The notes under the pieces are model-generated. The model did no database searches, had not been told where the DNA came from, and was given only the letters and a program-made list of their open reading frames with translations. This document shows positions 1 to 8,966 of a DNA stretch of 64,000 bases, one piece after another. Origin of the DNA: an uncultured Prevotellaceae bacterium (GTDB lineage Bacteria > Bacteroidota > Bacteroidia > Bacteroidales > Bacteroidaceae); assembly GCA_900316975.1 (NCBI GenBank), contig ONFA01000014.1, forward strand, positions 47,163 through 111,162. Reading direction: 5' to 3'. The position numbers and the translations under genes are program-made. The number at the start of each line of letters is the position of its first letter. The first letter of the stretch is position 1.

Positions 1-407
1 ACGGACCATAATAGATGCCCGTCTTCTTGTCGATGTTGCGCGTCTTGAACACGCGGGGAAAATACTCGTTGGTAATGCAGACAGAAGGGTAGGTCTTGCC
101 GTCTTTCAACAGAATATTGTAGAAGGGTTGGTGTTCTTTGATGAGATTGTTTTCTTGAATCAGCGCATCCTCATCGGTCGGCACTACCACGTATTTGATG
201 TCCTCAATCTTGCTGACAAGAATCTGTGTCTTACGGTTCTTGTATGAGTTATTGAAGTAAGAACTGACGCGACGTTTGAGGTTCTTTGCCTTACCCACAT
301 AGATGACTGTGCCATCCTTATCTAAATATTGATAGCACCCAGGTTCTTCGGTGAGGCTGTTCACAATCACCTTGAGCCGCTGTAACCTTTCCTCGTCTTT
401 GTTCATT
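1..407 (-). CDS. uvrC: Excinuclease ABC subunit C, 5' part only
   Basis: The first 135 codons are present and the gene runs off the left edge of the window. UvrC makes the dual incision in nucleotide excision repair together with UvrB on damaged DNA. The visible residues form the GIY-YIG nuclease domain: GCYQYLD near residue 23, VIYVGKAKNLKRRVSSYF near residue 33, then LVSKIEDIKYVVVPTDEDALIQENNLIK, which is the usual UvrC continuation. The start is ATG at 407 (MNKDEERL). Downstream on the same strand it follows apt and mnmG with a 139-bp gap that holds a parS-like site. The C-terminal RNase H-like and HhH parts cannot be seen here. Confidence 0.95.
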
Positions 408-443
408 CTTCTTTACTTCAAGTATTACTTCACCCTCTTGAAT

Positions 444-459
444 TGTTCCACGTGAAACA
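444..459 (+). promoter_or_regulatory. parS: parS-like ParB binding site, copy 1
   Basis: TGTTCCACGTGAAACA matches the chromosomal parS consensus TGTTNCACGTGAAACA at every fixed position. It lies in the uvrC-apt gap. A second copy in the reverse orientation is at 1156-1171. Such sites load ParB (Spo0J) near the replication origin. Site identity is read directly; binding is inferred. Confidence 0.85.
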
Positions 460-546
460 ATTTGTCTCTAACTGATGCAAAATCAGCGTTTAAGACAAAA
501 GGGTTTCATTGTTGCTGGAAGTGCGGAATGGTGCATTCCCTGTTTC

Positions 547-1083
547 TCACACGCTCAGCAAAGTGGTGATTTCTATGCCCTCGCCGATGAAGTCTCTGCC
601 GTGTAAGCCCTCATCGTGAATCTCCACCACGAAGTTCATATAGCACTTCTTGGGGTTGAACTTCTTCACGAGGTTCCATGCCGCCTTGATGGTGCCTCCC
701 GTGGCGAGGAGGTCGTCGTGCAGCAGCACCACGTCGTTCTCGTCGATGGCATCCACGTGTATCTCGATGCTGTCTGTCCCATACTCTTTGGTGTAGGACT
801 CCTTAATGGTCTTGTAGGGGAGTTTGCCGGGTTTGCGTGCCATGACGAAACCGGCATTGAGGCGGCGGGCAAGGATGGCTCCCATCACGTAGCCGCGCGT
901 TTCCAGTCCCACCACTTTGGTGATGCCTTTGTCCTTGTAAAGTTCGTAGAGTTCTTCCTCCATAATCTCAAGTGCTTTAGCATCCTTGAAGAGGGTGGTC
1001 ACGTCACGAAAGTTGATGCCTTTCTGTGGAAAATCCGGAATGCTGCGCAGGTGATCCAGTAGGTACTGATTGTTGAGTTCCAT
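547..1083 (-). CDS. apt: Adenine phosphoribosyltransferase
   Basis: Converts adenine and PRPP to AMP and pyrophosphate in cytoplasmic purine salvage. The protein has 178 residues, the usual length of Apt. It carries the PRPP-binding motif VVLLHDDLLATGGT and the upstream GLETRGYVMGAILA segment typical of the family. The frame is open to 1140, but ATG at 1083 (MELNNQYLLDHLRSIPDFPQKGI) starts exactly where family members start, so the longer version is unlikely. It sits between mnmG and uvrC on the same strand and is bracketed by two parS-like sites. A short hairpin GGAATG-GTG-CATTCC around 514-528, just past its stop, might help termination. Confidence 0.95.
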   Translation of the reverse strand: MELNNQYLLDHLRSIPDFPQKGINFRDVTTLFKDAKALEIMEEELYELYKDKGITKVVGLETRGYVMGAILARRLNAGFVMARKPGKLPYKTIKESYTKEYGTDSIEIHVDAIDENDVVLLHDDLLATGGTIKAAWNLVKKFNPKKCYMNFVVEIHDEGLHGRDFIGEGIEITTLLSV

Positions 1084-1155
1084 TGTTCTTTTGTTGTATG
1101 ATTTGTTTTTGTCAATTCTTCTAAATGCTTGATTTTGCATGTCCTACGCTTAAAT

Positions 1156-1171
1156 TGTTTCACGTGGAACA
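1156..1171 (-). promoter_or_regulatory. parS: parS-like ParB binding site, copy 2
   Basis: TGTTTCACGTGGAACA on the plus strand is the exact reverse complement of the copy at 444-459, so the two sites face each other across apt. It again matches the parS consensus at all fixed positions. It lies in the 125-bp gap between apt and mnmG. Confidence 0.85.
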
Positions 1172-1208
1172 AAACAAATGCTTTAACTGTTGTTTCTCTG
1201 TTTCCCAT

Positions 1209-3113
1209 TCATCGTCCCATCAGCACCAGCATGATGTTGACGTCGGAAGGCGAAACGCCAGGAATACGTGAGGCTTGTGCCAGCGTGACGGGTTGGATGG
1301 CTTGTAGTTTCTGGCGCGCTTCGATGGAGATTTGGGTCATGTTGGGGTAGTCAAACTTTCCTGCAATCTTGATGTTCTCCAAGCGAACCATCTTTTCTGC
1401 CATTTGTTGTTCGCGGTAGATGTAGCCCTTGTATTTGACTTGGATTTCTGCCGCTTCGATGATTTCCTCTCTTCGTGGGTCATCGCCGAGGATGCGGTTA
1501 AGTTCCTTGCGGAACGGCTCGATGTGGGGAGCGATGTTGTTGATGTTGATTTGTGGTCGTCCCAACAATTCTTCCAGTTTGCAACCCTGACGGAGTGGGG
1601 TAGTGCCCAAGGTTTCGAGGGTAGGGTTGATGAGTGAAGGTTTCAACGAGAAGTTCTCAATGAAGTGAGTAATGGCTGCTATCTTCTCCTTCTTCGTCAG
1701 CATCAGTTGGTGGCGTTCTTCATTTGCCAGTCCCAACTGGTAACTGCGTTCGGTCAGTCGCATGTCGGCATCATCCTGACGGAGCAGGATGCGGTATTCG
1801 GCGCGAGAGGTGAACATACGGTAAGGTTCATCCACCCCCTTCGTCACGAGGTCATCAATGAGTACACCGATGTAGGCTTCGTTTCTGCCCAGCGTGAAAG
1901 GCTCCCCACCATTCAGTGTTTTGTTGCAGTTGATGGCAGCGTTGATGCCCGCAATCACACCTTGTCCTGCGGCTTCCTCATAACCCGTTGTGCCGTTCAC
2001 TTGTCCTGCAAAGAAGAGGTTTTTCACCACTTTCGATTCGAGGGAATGGGTCAGTTGAGTGGGGTCGAAGAAGTCGTACTCGATGGCATAACCAGGTCGA
2101 TAGATTTCCAGATTCTTGAAAGCAGGAATCTTGCGGAGAGCGGTCAACTGGATGTCTAAGGGGAGAGAGGACGAGAAGCCGTTCAGGTACATCTCGTTCG
2201 TGGTTTCTCCTTCAGGCTCCAAGAACAACATGTGCTCGTCCTTGTCGGGGAAGGTGTGGAGTTTCGTCTCGATGCTCGGACAGTAGCGCGGCCCGATGCT
2301 CTGGATTTGTCCGTTGTAGAGGGGAGAGTCGGGGAGGCCCGAACGTAGCACGTCGTGTACCTCGGTGTTGGTGTAGCAAATCCAGCAAGGGAGGTTGTTG
2401 CGTTCCGACACCGAAGTGCGCTCTGTGGGCAGGTAGGAGAACTTGTGAAAATCGTGGTCGCCATCCTGTTTCTCCATCAGCGAAAAATCCACGCTCCGCT
2501 TGTCAATGCGCACAGGGGTTCCTGTCTTCATTCTTCCTGCACGGATGCCATGCTTCGTAATGCTCTCTGTCAGTTCCAGTGCCGGCAGTTCGGCACATCT
2601 TCCACCAGGTATCATCACCCTGCCGATGTGCATCAACCCATTCAGAAACGTGCCTGCCGTGATGATGACACATTGGGCACGAAACTCGGCTCCGTAATAC
2701 GTCTTTACACCTTGAACCGTCTGATTTTCAATCACTAACTCCTTCGCTTGGTCTTGCCAAATCTGCAAGTTGGGTGTGTTCTCCAGTATCTCCCGCCATG
2801 TCCAGATAAACTTGGCACGGTCGCACTGTGAACGTGGACTCCACACTGCAGGACCCTTCGAGAGGTTTAACATCCTGAATTGCAGGCTACAACGGTCGGT
2901 CACAATGCCCGTCTGTCCCCCCAGTGCATCTATCTCCCTCACTATCTGTCCCTTGGCGATACCACCAATGGCAGGATTGCACGACATCTGTGCAATCTTG
3001 TTCATGTCCATCGTGATGAGACACGTCCGAGCACCCAAATTAGCAGCAGCGGCAGCAGCCTCACATCCTGCGTGACCCGCTCCCACCACCACAACATCAT
3101 AGTTGAAAATCAT
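1209..3113 (-). CDS. mnmG: tRNA uridine-5-carboxymethylaminomethyl modification enzyme MnmG (GidA)
   Basis: FAD-dependent enzyme that, with MnmE, installs the (carboxymethyl)aminomethyl group at U34 of certain tRNAs. At 634 residues it has the usual length. The N-terminus shows the dinucleotide-binding motif VVVVGAGHAGCEAA, followed by SCNPAIGGIAKGQIVREIDALGG. The mid-protein segment AGQVNGTTGYEEAAGQG and the C-terminal YKGYIYREQ are family hallmarks. The start is ATG at 3113 and has a good promoter upstream (3136-3166). In many bacteria this gene lies close to the replication origin, which fits the neighbouring parS sites. Confidence 0.97.
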   Translation of the reverse strand: MIFNYDVVVVGAGHAGCEAAAAAANLGARTCLITMDMNKIAQMSCNPAIGGIAKGQIVREIDALGGQTGIVTDRCSLQFRMLNLSKGPAVWSPRSQCDRAKFIWTWREILENTPNLQIWQDQAKELVIENQTVQGVKTYYGAEFRAQCVIITAGTFLNGLMHIGRVMIPGGRCAELPALELTESITKHGIRAGRMKTGTPVRIDKRSVDFSLMEKQDGDHDFHKFSYLPTERTSVSERNNLPCWICYTNTEVHDVLRSGLPDSPLYNGQIQSIGPRYCPSIETKLHTFPDKDEHMLFLEPEGETTNEMYLNGFSSSLPLDIQLTALRKIPAFKNLEIYRPGYAIEYDFFDPTQLTHSLESKVVKNLFFAGQVNGTTGYEEAAGQGVIAGINAAINCNKTLNGGEPFTLGRNEAYIGVLIDDLVTKGVDEPYRMFTSRAEYRILLRQDDADMRLTERSYQLGLANEERHQLMLTKKEKIAAITHFIENFSLKPSLINPTLETLGTTPLRQGCKLEELLGRPQININNIAPHIEPFRKELNRILGDDPRREEIIEAAEIQVKYKGYIYREQQMAEKMVRLENIKIAGKFDYPNMTQISIEARQKLQAIQPVTLAQASRIPGVSPSDVNIMLVLMGR

Positions 3114-3135
3114 CTTTTTACGCGTAATTGGAGTG

Positions 3136-3166
3136 CAAAGTTAGTGGAATTAAAGGGAAGAACAAA
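3136..3166 (-). promoter_or_regulatory. Bacteroidetes-type promoter for mnmG
   Basis: On the minus strand TAACTTTG (complement of 3136-3143) is the -7 box. TTTG (complement of 3163-3166) is the -33 box, with a 19-bp spacer. The mnmG start at 3113 follows 22 bp after the -7 box. Confidence 0.7.
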
Positions 3167-3586
3167 AAAAAACATCCCCTTTCCCAAAAAATCCCACATT
3201 TTTATATGAAGTGAAAGAATTTTATTATCTTTACCGATGTTTTTTGGGGGATCCTGAACAGAGGCATAAGCATGTTATCTCGTACCTTATACGAGGTCGT
3301 TCTATTTCTACGAATATTAAGGTTGTTGGGAATGATGAGGCTAATTCGGACATGATAGCGTAAACCGTTGATACTGCGTTGGTTTGCTGTTATTTATGCT
3401 TTTGACATTCTTTCGGATTGGAAAGAATGTTGAGTCTGTTCCGTTACCTAAGTGTTACCTCGGTTACTACGTTTGGTAACTGGTAACACTTGGTAAAAAA
3501 CATGGAAAAAGTGGGGAAAATAACATTAAAATGTGATTATTTACTAAATATACGAACGTTTTGTGTGTTCTTTCAGAGAAAATGAA
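3167..3586. other. Intergenic region with several inverted repeats
   Basis: No gene of normal size is seen. Three structures stand out. CTCGTA-CCTTA-TACGAG lies at 3279-3295. A perfect 10-bp hairpin ACATTCTTTC / GAAAGAATGT lies at 3405-3430 with a 6-nt loop. A ladder of GTTACC half-sites in both orientations spans 3443-3496, including the 10-bp pair AAGTGTTACC (3450-3459) and GGTAACACTT (3482-3491). A short open frame at about 3249-3363, ending SDMIA, is of unknown meaning. The ladder lies just upstream of the HTH gene promoter, so an operator role is possible. Confidence 0.5.
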
Positions 3587-3594
3587 TAACTTTG
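3560..3594 (+). promoter_or_regulatory. Promoter of the HTH regulator gene
   Basis: TAACTTTG at 3587-3594 fits the Bacteroidetes -7 box. TTTG at 3560-3563 could be the -33 box, although the 23-bp spacing is long. The box overlaps an upstream in-frame extension of the HTH gene and so favours the downstream ATG at 3619 as the start. Confidence 0.55.
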
Positions 3595-3618
3595 TACCAA
3601 GAACAATATAAATCCATT

Positions 3619-3846
3619 ATGGACAAAGACATTAATCGCATCAAAGTCGTGCTAGCAGAGAAGAAACGAACCAATAAGTGGTTGGCAGAACAGTTGGGGT
3701 GTGCGCCTACTACCGTATCAAAATGGTGTACTAATGACTGCCAGCCAACAATGGAGACATATCTAAGAATTGCAGACCTGCTTGATGTAGAACTGACAGA
3801 ATTAGTAAGGACAAAGAAAAGTCAAATAGAACACCCTTCTTTTTGA
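3619..3846 (+). CDS. Small XRE/Cro-CI type HTH regulator, probable controller of the adjacent restriction gene
   Basis: A 75-residue protein consisting of one helix-turn-helix domain. RIKVVLAEKKRTNKWLAEQLG is the first part, CAPTTVSKWCTND the recognition helix, and METYLRIADLLDVELTELV the C-terminal helices. Size and layout match stand-alone XRE regulators, including controller (C) proteins of restriction-modification systems. It lies 50 bp upstream of the restriction-methylation gene on the same strand. Two similar 15-bp boxes sit in that gap (3846-3882). The frame is open back to 3592 without an ATG before 3619, and a -7 box lies at 3587-3594, so MDKDINRI is chosen as the start. The controller role is inference. 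Confidence 0.8.
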   Translation: MDKDINRIKVVLAEKKRTNKWLAEQLGCAPTTVSKWCTNDCQPTMETYLRIADLLDVELTELVRTKKSQIEHPSF

Positions 3847-3882
3847 GTTAGTGAGTAACTCGGAAAAGTTAGTGGGTAAGTC
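3846..3882 (+). promoter_or_regulatory. Pair of C-box-like operator repeats before the restriction gene
   Basis: AGTTAGTGAGTAACT at 3846-3860 is partly palindromic (GAGTTA/TAACTC). It is repeated as AGTTAGTGGGTAAGT at 3868-3882, with 13 of 15 bases identical and a centre-to-centre distance of 22 bp, about two helical turns. The pair fills the gap between the HTH gene and the nuclease-methyltransferase gene. The arrangement resembles tandem operators of restriction controller proteins. Function is inferred. Confidence 0.5.
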
Positions 3883-3896
3883 AAATAAACGATAAT

Positions 3897-6800
3897 ATGG
3901 ATATGAACATAAGACATGACATCGAGAAATACATTAATGATGTCAATGACATTTATAATTCTGGCAATCCAACGGAACATACTTATCGTATCCCATTGGT
4001 GAATTTACTGACTCAATTGTTGAATGGAAACAAGAAGAGTAAGGTCGGAGTTTACAATGAAGGAGCCCGTAAAGATTATGGTGCTCCTGACATAGAGTTC
4101 CATCGCGACGACGTGACCATTGCTTTTATTGAGACAAAGAATATTGGAGACCATGACCTGCTTGGCCAAAACAGTAAGCAGCACAAAGAACAGTTCGACA
4201 GATATAAGAATGCTGTCAATCTAATAGCCTTCACTGACTACTTGGTATTTTATCTTTATGAGAATGGAGAGCAGATACTTTGTGCAAGAATTGGCAGGGA
4301 AGAATCCTCTGGTATAGTAATAAACGATGACGAACAGCAGTTAGAAAACTTTCTGAAAATCGTGTATAAACTTGGTGATGCAGAGCCGCAACCCATACGC
4401 AGTGCCAAACTATTGGCAGAAGTCATGGCAGCCAAGGCCAAAGGTGTTGCTTCTGTGCTGAACACGGCTATGGAGTTGAACAAGACAAACGAGGATAAAG
4501 ACTTGCATGCCAAACTTGACGCTTTCCAGAAGTTTCTGGTTCACGATATGAGTGTGGAGCAGTTCACTGATTTCTATGCCCAGACAATTGTCTATGGTTT
4601 GTTCGTTGCCCGCATCTATAACAAGACCCCGCAGACTTTTTCTCTACAGGAGGCAGCCGAACTTATACCTGCCATCAATCCTTTCTTGAAAAAGATATTC
4701 AAGCATCTGGCCTTAGCCGAACTTCATAAAGGTATCAAGTGGATAGTGGAGGACTTGGTGGCTGTCTTGCGTGTTACAGACATGAGGCGAGTGATGCACA
4801 ACTACGGCAAAGACCCGCTGGTGCATTTTTATGAAGAATTCCTCGAAGCGTACAACCCCAAAATCCGTGAAGATTTCGGCGTGTGGTACACACCGCAAAA
4901 GGTGGTCAGTTTCATCGTAGATGCTGTAGACACTATCCTTCGCGAGAGACTGAATACCGAAAAGGGACTGGCCGACAATTCGACTATCAACTATAAAGAC
5001 AAGACTTTCCACAAGGTGCAGATTCTTGACCCTGCAACGGGTACAGGTACTTTCCTTGCTACGGCTGCAGAAAAGATATACGCCAGTTATAAAGGGAAGG
5101 AAGGTTACTGGCCAGATGATGTGGTGAACAACATCATTCCCAGGCTGAACGGCTTTGAGTACCTGATGGCCCCCTACACGATGGCTCACTTGAAAGTGGC
5201 CACGGCTCTCCGCCTGAACGAATTGCAGGAAGATTTGCCTGAACGGTTGAATATATTCCTGACCAACTCACTCGACAAGGACTACCCCGAGGAACGACTC
5301 GACTTTGCCAAGTTCATCACCGACGAGTCGAACGCTGCCAGCCGCATCAAACGCGACACGCCGGTAATGGTGGTCATGGGCAACCCGCCGTATAACGAGA
5401 AATCGGCAAACAATGGTGACTGGATAAAGGACTTGATGGATGATTACAAGCAAGAACCGGGAAAAAAGAGGAAATACATTAGAACCAACAAAAAGACTGG
5501 AAAGAAAATATATCAGAATACTCTAGAAGGCGAACGTAACCCCAAAGGACTGAACAATGACTATTGCAAGTTCATCAGACTGGGCCAGAGTTTTGTCGAA
5601 ACCACACAAGAGGGAGTGCTTGCCTATATCTGCGGAAACACATTCCTCGACACAGCATTATTCCGTGGTATGCGTTACGAACTGCTCAGCAAATTTGATG
5701 AAATATACATTATCAATCTGCACGGCTCCACCAAACGTAATGAAAGCACAGAAACGCAGAAAGACGAATGTGTGTTCAATATTCAGGTGGGTGTCAGTAT
5801 CAATATCTTTATTAAGTGGAAAGACGGGAATAGCGGGCAATTAGCTCGTGTGTTTTATAAGGATCTGTATGGCTCGCAACGGGAAAAACTACAATATCTC
5901 TCAGAGCATCAGCTGAACGATGTGGATTTCCAAGAGATACATCCCTCCGCCCCATTGTACACTTTCAGAATCAGAAACCAGCATCTAAGAGAACAGTATG
6001 ATACAGGATTCAATATCTGGGAGCTGATGAATAGTAATGTCCAGGGATTTAAGTCGGATAAAGATTATGTGGCAATACAATACGAAGAAAAAGACATAAG
6101 AAACATAGTCTATGAAATGCGATCCAACAAAGATGACGCTGAGTTACAAGAAAATTTTGGCTTTAGAGATAGCAGAGACTGGAATTTGAAAGGCGCACGT
6201 TCCTTGCTGAAGGCGGTATCATTTGGTGTTGATGATGTTGATAAGTACACATCACAAGTCTGCTATCGTCCTTTTGACTTCCGATGGACTTTTTTCCATA
6301 AGGCATTAGTCACTTATCCTCGTCCTTTATTGCAAAACTCGGTACATAACAAAAGGAATATTGTTCTCTGTCTTGGCAAGTCTGGTAATGTGATAGGTGA
6401 TAACGAGTGGAGTTTGGTTTACATCTCCACGTTACCGACAGATATGAATGTAGTACCGCGTGGGGGTGTCTATCTGTTTCCACTGTTTGTCTACGATGAG
6501 ATGGGAGATGCGCATACCAACTTCTCCGAAGCCATTGTCAGTCAGATAGAAGCGCGGACAGGGCTTCACATGCTTTCTGCCAGAGAAGAGCTCTGGCAGA
6601 TAGAACCACAGACAGGGTATCGCATGATGGATAATGCAGGTGATGAGGACAAAGACACGTTCATGCCGATTGATCTGCTTGACTATATCTATGCCGTGCT
6701 GCATTCGCGTCGCTATCGCCAGACTTATCACGAATGTCTGCAAGACGGATTCCCCACGATTCCTTATCCGACAAACGCAGGCTACTTCCGCTATATGGCA

Positions 6801-7160
6801 GTCCTCGGTGGGCAGATTCGCCGCCTGCATCTGCTCGTGGGCATTTCTGACCAAGACTTTACCACCACCTATTCTATCAGTCGACCCAAGGACAACAACC
6901 TGTGTACTCTGCGTCGTTTCGAGCCGACGGGCGGCGGGCAAGGCCGCGTATGGATTAACGAGCAACAGTATTTCGACCATGTTCCAGTGCAGGCATGGCA
7001 AATGGTGGTCGCCGGCTATCAACCCTTAGACCGTTGGCTGAAAGACCGCAAAGGCAAGAAACTCAGCAACGACGAAATAGAGCACTATCAGAAAATTATA
7101 GTCGCCTTACAGAAACAAGCACAGGTGATGGAATTAATTGACAACCTGATAGAGATTTAA
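3897..7160 (+). CDS. Single-chain restriction-modification enzyme (PD-(D/E)xK nuclease + N6-adenine methyltransferase, type IIG / ISP-like)
   Basis: A 1087-residue protein predicted to both cleave unmodified DNA and methylate adenine in its own target. The N-terminus has a nuclease signature: GAPD with D65, then IAFIETKN with E79 and K81, followed by a QFDRY (Q-x3-Y) motif. The central methyltransferase has motif I LDPATGTGTFL near residue 377 and motif IV NPPY at 496-499. The remaining roughly 580 residues should hold the target-recognition part and resemble the C-terminal region of type ISP enzymes. No helicase (DEAD/Walker) motifs are visible between nuclease and methyltransferase. It is therefore shorter than classical type ISP proteins and closer to a IIG layout. 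It follows the HTH gene by 50 bp. Start choice between 3897 and 3903 is open. Confidence 0.85.
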   Translation: MDMNIRHDIEKYINDVNDIYNSGNPTEHTYRIPLVNLLTQLLNGNKKSKVGVYNEGARKDYGAPDIEFHRDDVTIAFIETKNIGDHDLLGQNSKQHKEQFDRYKNAVNLIAFTDYLVFYLYENGEQILCARIGREESSGIVINDDEQQLENFLKIVYKLGDAEPQPIRSAKLLAEVMAAKAKGVASVLNTAMELNKTNEDKDLHAKLDAFQKFLVHDMSVEQFTDFYAQTIVYGLFVARIYNKTPQTFSLQEAAELIPAINPFLKKIFKHLALAELHKGIKWIVEDLVAVLRVTDMRRVMHNYGKDPLVHFYEEFLEAYNPKIREDFGVWYTPQKVVSFIVDAVDTILRERLNTEKGLADNSTINYKDKTFHKVQILDPATGTGTFLATAAEKIYASYKGKEGYWPDDVVNNIIPRLNGFEYLMAPYTMAHLKVATALRLNELQEDLPERLNIFLTNSLDKDYPEERLDFAKFITDESNAASRIKRDTPVMVVMGNPPYNEKSANNGDWIKDLMDDYKQEPGKKRKYIRTNKKTGKKIYQNTLEGERNPKGLNNDYCKFIRLGQSFVETTQEGVLAYICGNTFLDTALFRGMRYELLSKFDEIYIINLHGSTKRNESTETQKDECVFNIQVGVSINIFIKWKDGNSGQLARVFYKDLYGSQREKLQYLSEHQLNDVDFQEIHPSAPLYTFRIRNQHLREQYDTGFNIWELMNSNVQGFKSDKDYVAIQYEEKDIRNIVYEMRSNKDDAELQENFGFRDSRDWNLKGARSLLKAVSFGVDDVDKYTSQVCYRPFDFRWTFFHKALVTYPRPLLQNSVHNKRNIVLCLGKSGNVIGDNEWSLVYISTLPTDMNVVPRGGVYLFPLFVYDEMGDAHTNFSEAIVSQIEARTGLHMLSAREELWQIEPQTGYRMMDNAGDEDKDTFMPIDLLDYIYAVLHSRRYRQTYHECLQDGFPTIPYPTNAGYFRYMAVLGGQIRRLHLLVGISDQDFTTTYSISRPKDNNLCTLRRFEPTGGGQGRVWINEQQYFDHVPVQAWQMVVAGYQPLDRWLKDRKGKKLSNDEIEHYQKIIVALQKQAQVMELIDNLIEI

Positions 7161-7368
7161 TGAAAATGAAATACCTCAACAGAAACCAAGAAAGAGTTAT
7201 ATGTCATTCTCGCTTGAACCTCTTGAGATGGATTTGACTTTCTTGGTTGAGCATCATCTAATAGAAAGAATTATCGAGCTGGATGCAGACCATGCAAAAG
7301 GGACACCCATTTTTATTGAGCCGTAAGAAAGCACGATTGATATATGGGAATATTTGAGATAAATTGAT

Positions 7369-7376
7369 TATCTTTG
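7369..7376 (+). promoter_or_regulatory. -7 box for the AlbA_2 gene
   Basis: TATCTTTG fits TAnnTTTG and lies 24 bp before the chosen ATG at 7401. No well-spaced -33 TTTG is seen. The 200 bp before it, after the restriction gene, hold no convincing gene. Confidence 0.5.
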
Positions 7377-7400
7377 CAAACAAAAAAAGAAAAGAACAAT

Positions 7401-8840
7401 ATGAATTGGAAAGAACGAGCAATAGCAATACTGAAGGATAGCCTATATCCGATACCAACAGAACTGAATGAACTGGATTGGAAGAGTGGGTTGTCGGATA
7501 AGGCGGAACGGTTGGCACAGCATATCTCAGCATTTGCCAACTTGAAGGGTGGCGGCATTCTTGTGTATGGTGTGCATAATGATGGTACATGTTTTGATAT
7601 CTCAAAAGAGGAGGTGGACAAAACTGTTCAAACATTAGGAAATATAGCCCTGAACAACCTTGCTTATCCTATCCAGATAGAACATTCAGTTATGACCTTT
7701 GAAGGTCATTCCTTGTTGTTCATCTTCATTCCTGAACAGAACGAAAAGCCCGTTTGCCTGCGAGGAAAAGATATTTATTCTTCATATTACCGTTCTGCTG
7801 GTCAAACCGTAAAGATGTCGAAAAACCAGGTTAGAGCGATGATTGCTGCTTCACAAGGCATAACTTATGAAAGACAAGTGGCATTGGCTGGCTTATCTGC
7901 CGATGAGGTTCTACATCTTCTAAACTATAAGTCACTATACCAAATTTTGGATAAAAATGTGCCAACCTCTACAAGTAGTATCATAAGCAGGCTGAATGAT
8001 TATCATTTATGCGAGCAAGAGGGCAGGAAGTGGAATATCACGAATATGGGTGCTATTCTGTTTGCTAACAATTTGGGCGACTTTCCAAATATGAAAGGAC
8101 GCGAAGTGATTGTCAGGAAATATGTAGGGACAAACAATCGCCAACAGTTACTTGAACAGCATGGCGCATACGGATATGCTGTCGGCTTCGAAGGATTGGT
8201 TGATTTCATTATGCGTAATACGAGCAAGGAAGTCATTGACGTGAAAAGGGAAGATATTTCTGTCTATCCACGAGTGGCTATCCGAGAGTTTGTTGCTAAC
8301 GCTTTGGTTCATCAGGATTTTGGTATTACGGGAATGCCTGTGACAATTGAAATATTCTCCAATCGACTGGCCATTACGAATGCTGGGGCTCCTCTTAACG
8401 ATATTAACCGACTAATTGACTTGCCACCACAATCAAGAAATGAACAGTTGGCACAAATGATGTTTCAACTGGGAATTTGCGAACGCCGGGGTAGTGGCAT
8501 TGACCGTGCCATCGCTGCTGTGGAGGAGATGAATCTTCCTGCCGTTAAGTTTACAAAAAGCGAACAGCACACACGTGTTTTCCTATACCCGCAGAAGAGT
8601 CTAAGGGATATGACAAAACATGAAAAGATTTCCGCCTGTTATCAACATGCCTGCTTGATGTATGAAGACGGGGAAACTATCAATAATCAGTCTGTAAGGG
8701 AACGTTTTGAATTGAATAAAAACGAATCGGCTGTCGCTTCTCGTATCATTTCTGATACGGTGGATACTGGTTTTATTAAGCCTGCTGATGTTGAAACAAC
8801 TTCCAAGAAGTATATGACATATATCCCATTCTATGGATAG
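7401..8840 (+). CDS. AlbA_2 (Schlafen-like) ATP-binding protein, RecG-related putative regulator
   Basis: A 479-residue protein. The N-terminal AlbA_2 domain (about residues 1-125) has the hallmark HISAFANLKGGGILVYGVHNDG and LLFIFIPEQNEKPVCLRG. The C-terminal half contains the GHKL-ATPase-like block AIREFVANALVHQDF and LAITNAGAPLNDINRLIDLPPQSRNEQLAQMMFQLGICERRGSGIDRA, as in proteins often labelled RecG-like helicases although no helicase core is present. A winged-helix segment closes the protein. Family members are common in accessory and defence regions, but their role is unsettled. ATG at 7401 is chosen because it follows a -7 box; the frame opens at 7374 inside that box. It sits next to a restriction gene and a broken relative. 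Confidence 0.8.
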   Translation: MNWKERAIAILKDSLYPIPTELNELDWKSGLSDKAERLAQHISAFANLKGGGILVYGVHNDGTCFDISKEEVDKTVQTLGNIALNNLAYPIQIEHSVMTFEGHSLLFIFIPEQNEKPVCLRGKDIYSSYYRSAGQTVKMSKNQVRAMIAASQGITYERQVALAGLSADEVLHLLNYKSLYQILDKNVPTSTSSIISRLNDYHLCEQEGRKWNITNMGAILFANNLGDFPNMKGREVIVRKYVGTNNRQQLLEQHGAYGYAVGFEGLVDFIMRNTSKEVIDVKREDISVYPRVAIREFVANALVHQDFGITGMPVTIEIFSNRLAITNAGAPLNDINRLIDLPPQSRNEQLAQMMFQLGICERRGSGIDRAIAAVEEMNLPAVKFTKSEQHTRVFLYPQKSLRDMTKHEKISACYQHACLMYEDGETINNQSVRERFELNKNESAVASRIISDTVDTGFIKPADVETTSKKYMTYIPFYG

Positions 8841-8966
8841 AAGTTTTTATTTGCAGACTAAATCCAGAAATGTTGCAAGCAATTGATTATCAACATTTTC
8901 CTTTTTGCAGTTAAAATCCATATAGGGAAATTATACAATAATGAGTAATCTGGCGAATCAGGATAG

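Noticed and set aside
3249..3363. Short frame ending SDMIA upstream of the HTH gene
   Set aside because: No start codon other than TTG, no family recognised; too short to support as a gene or remnant.
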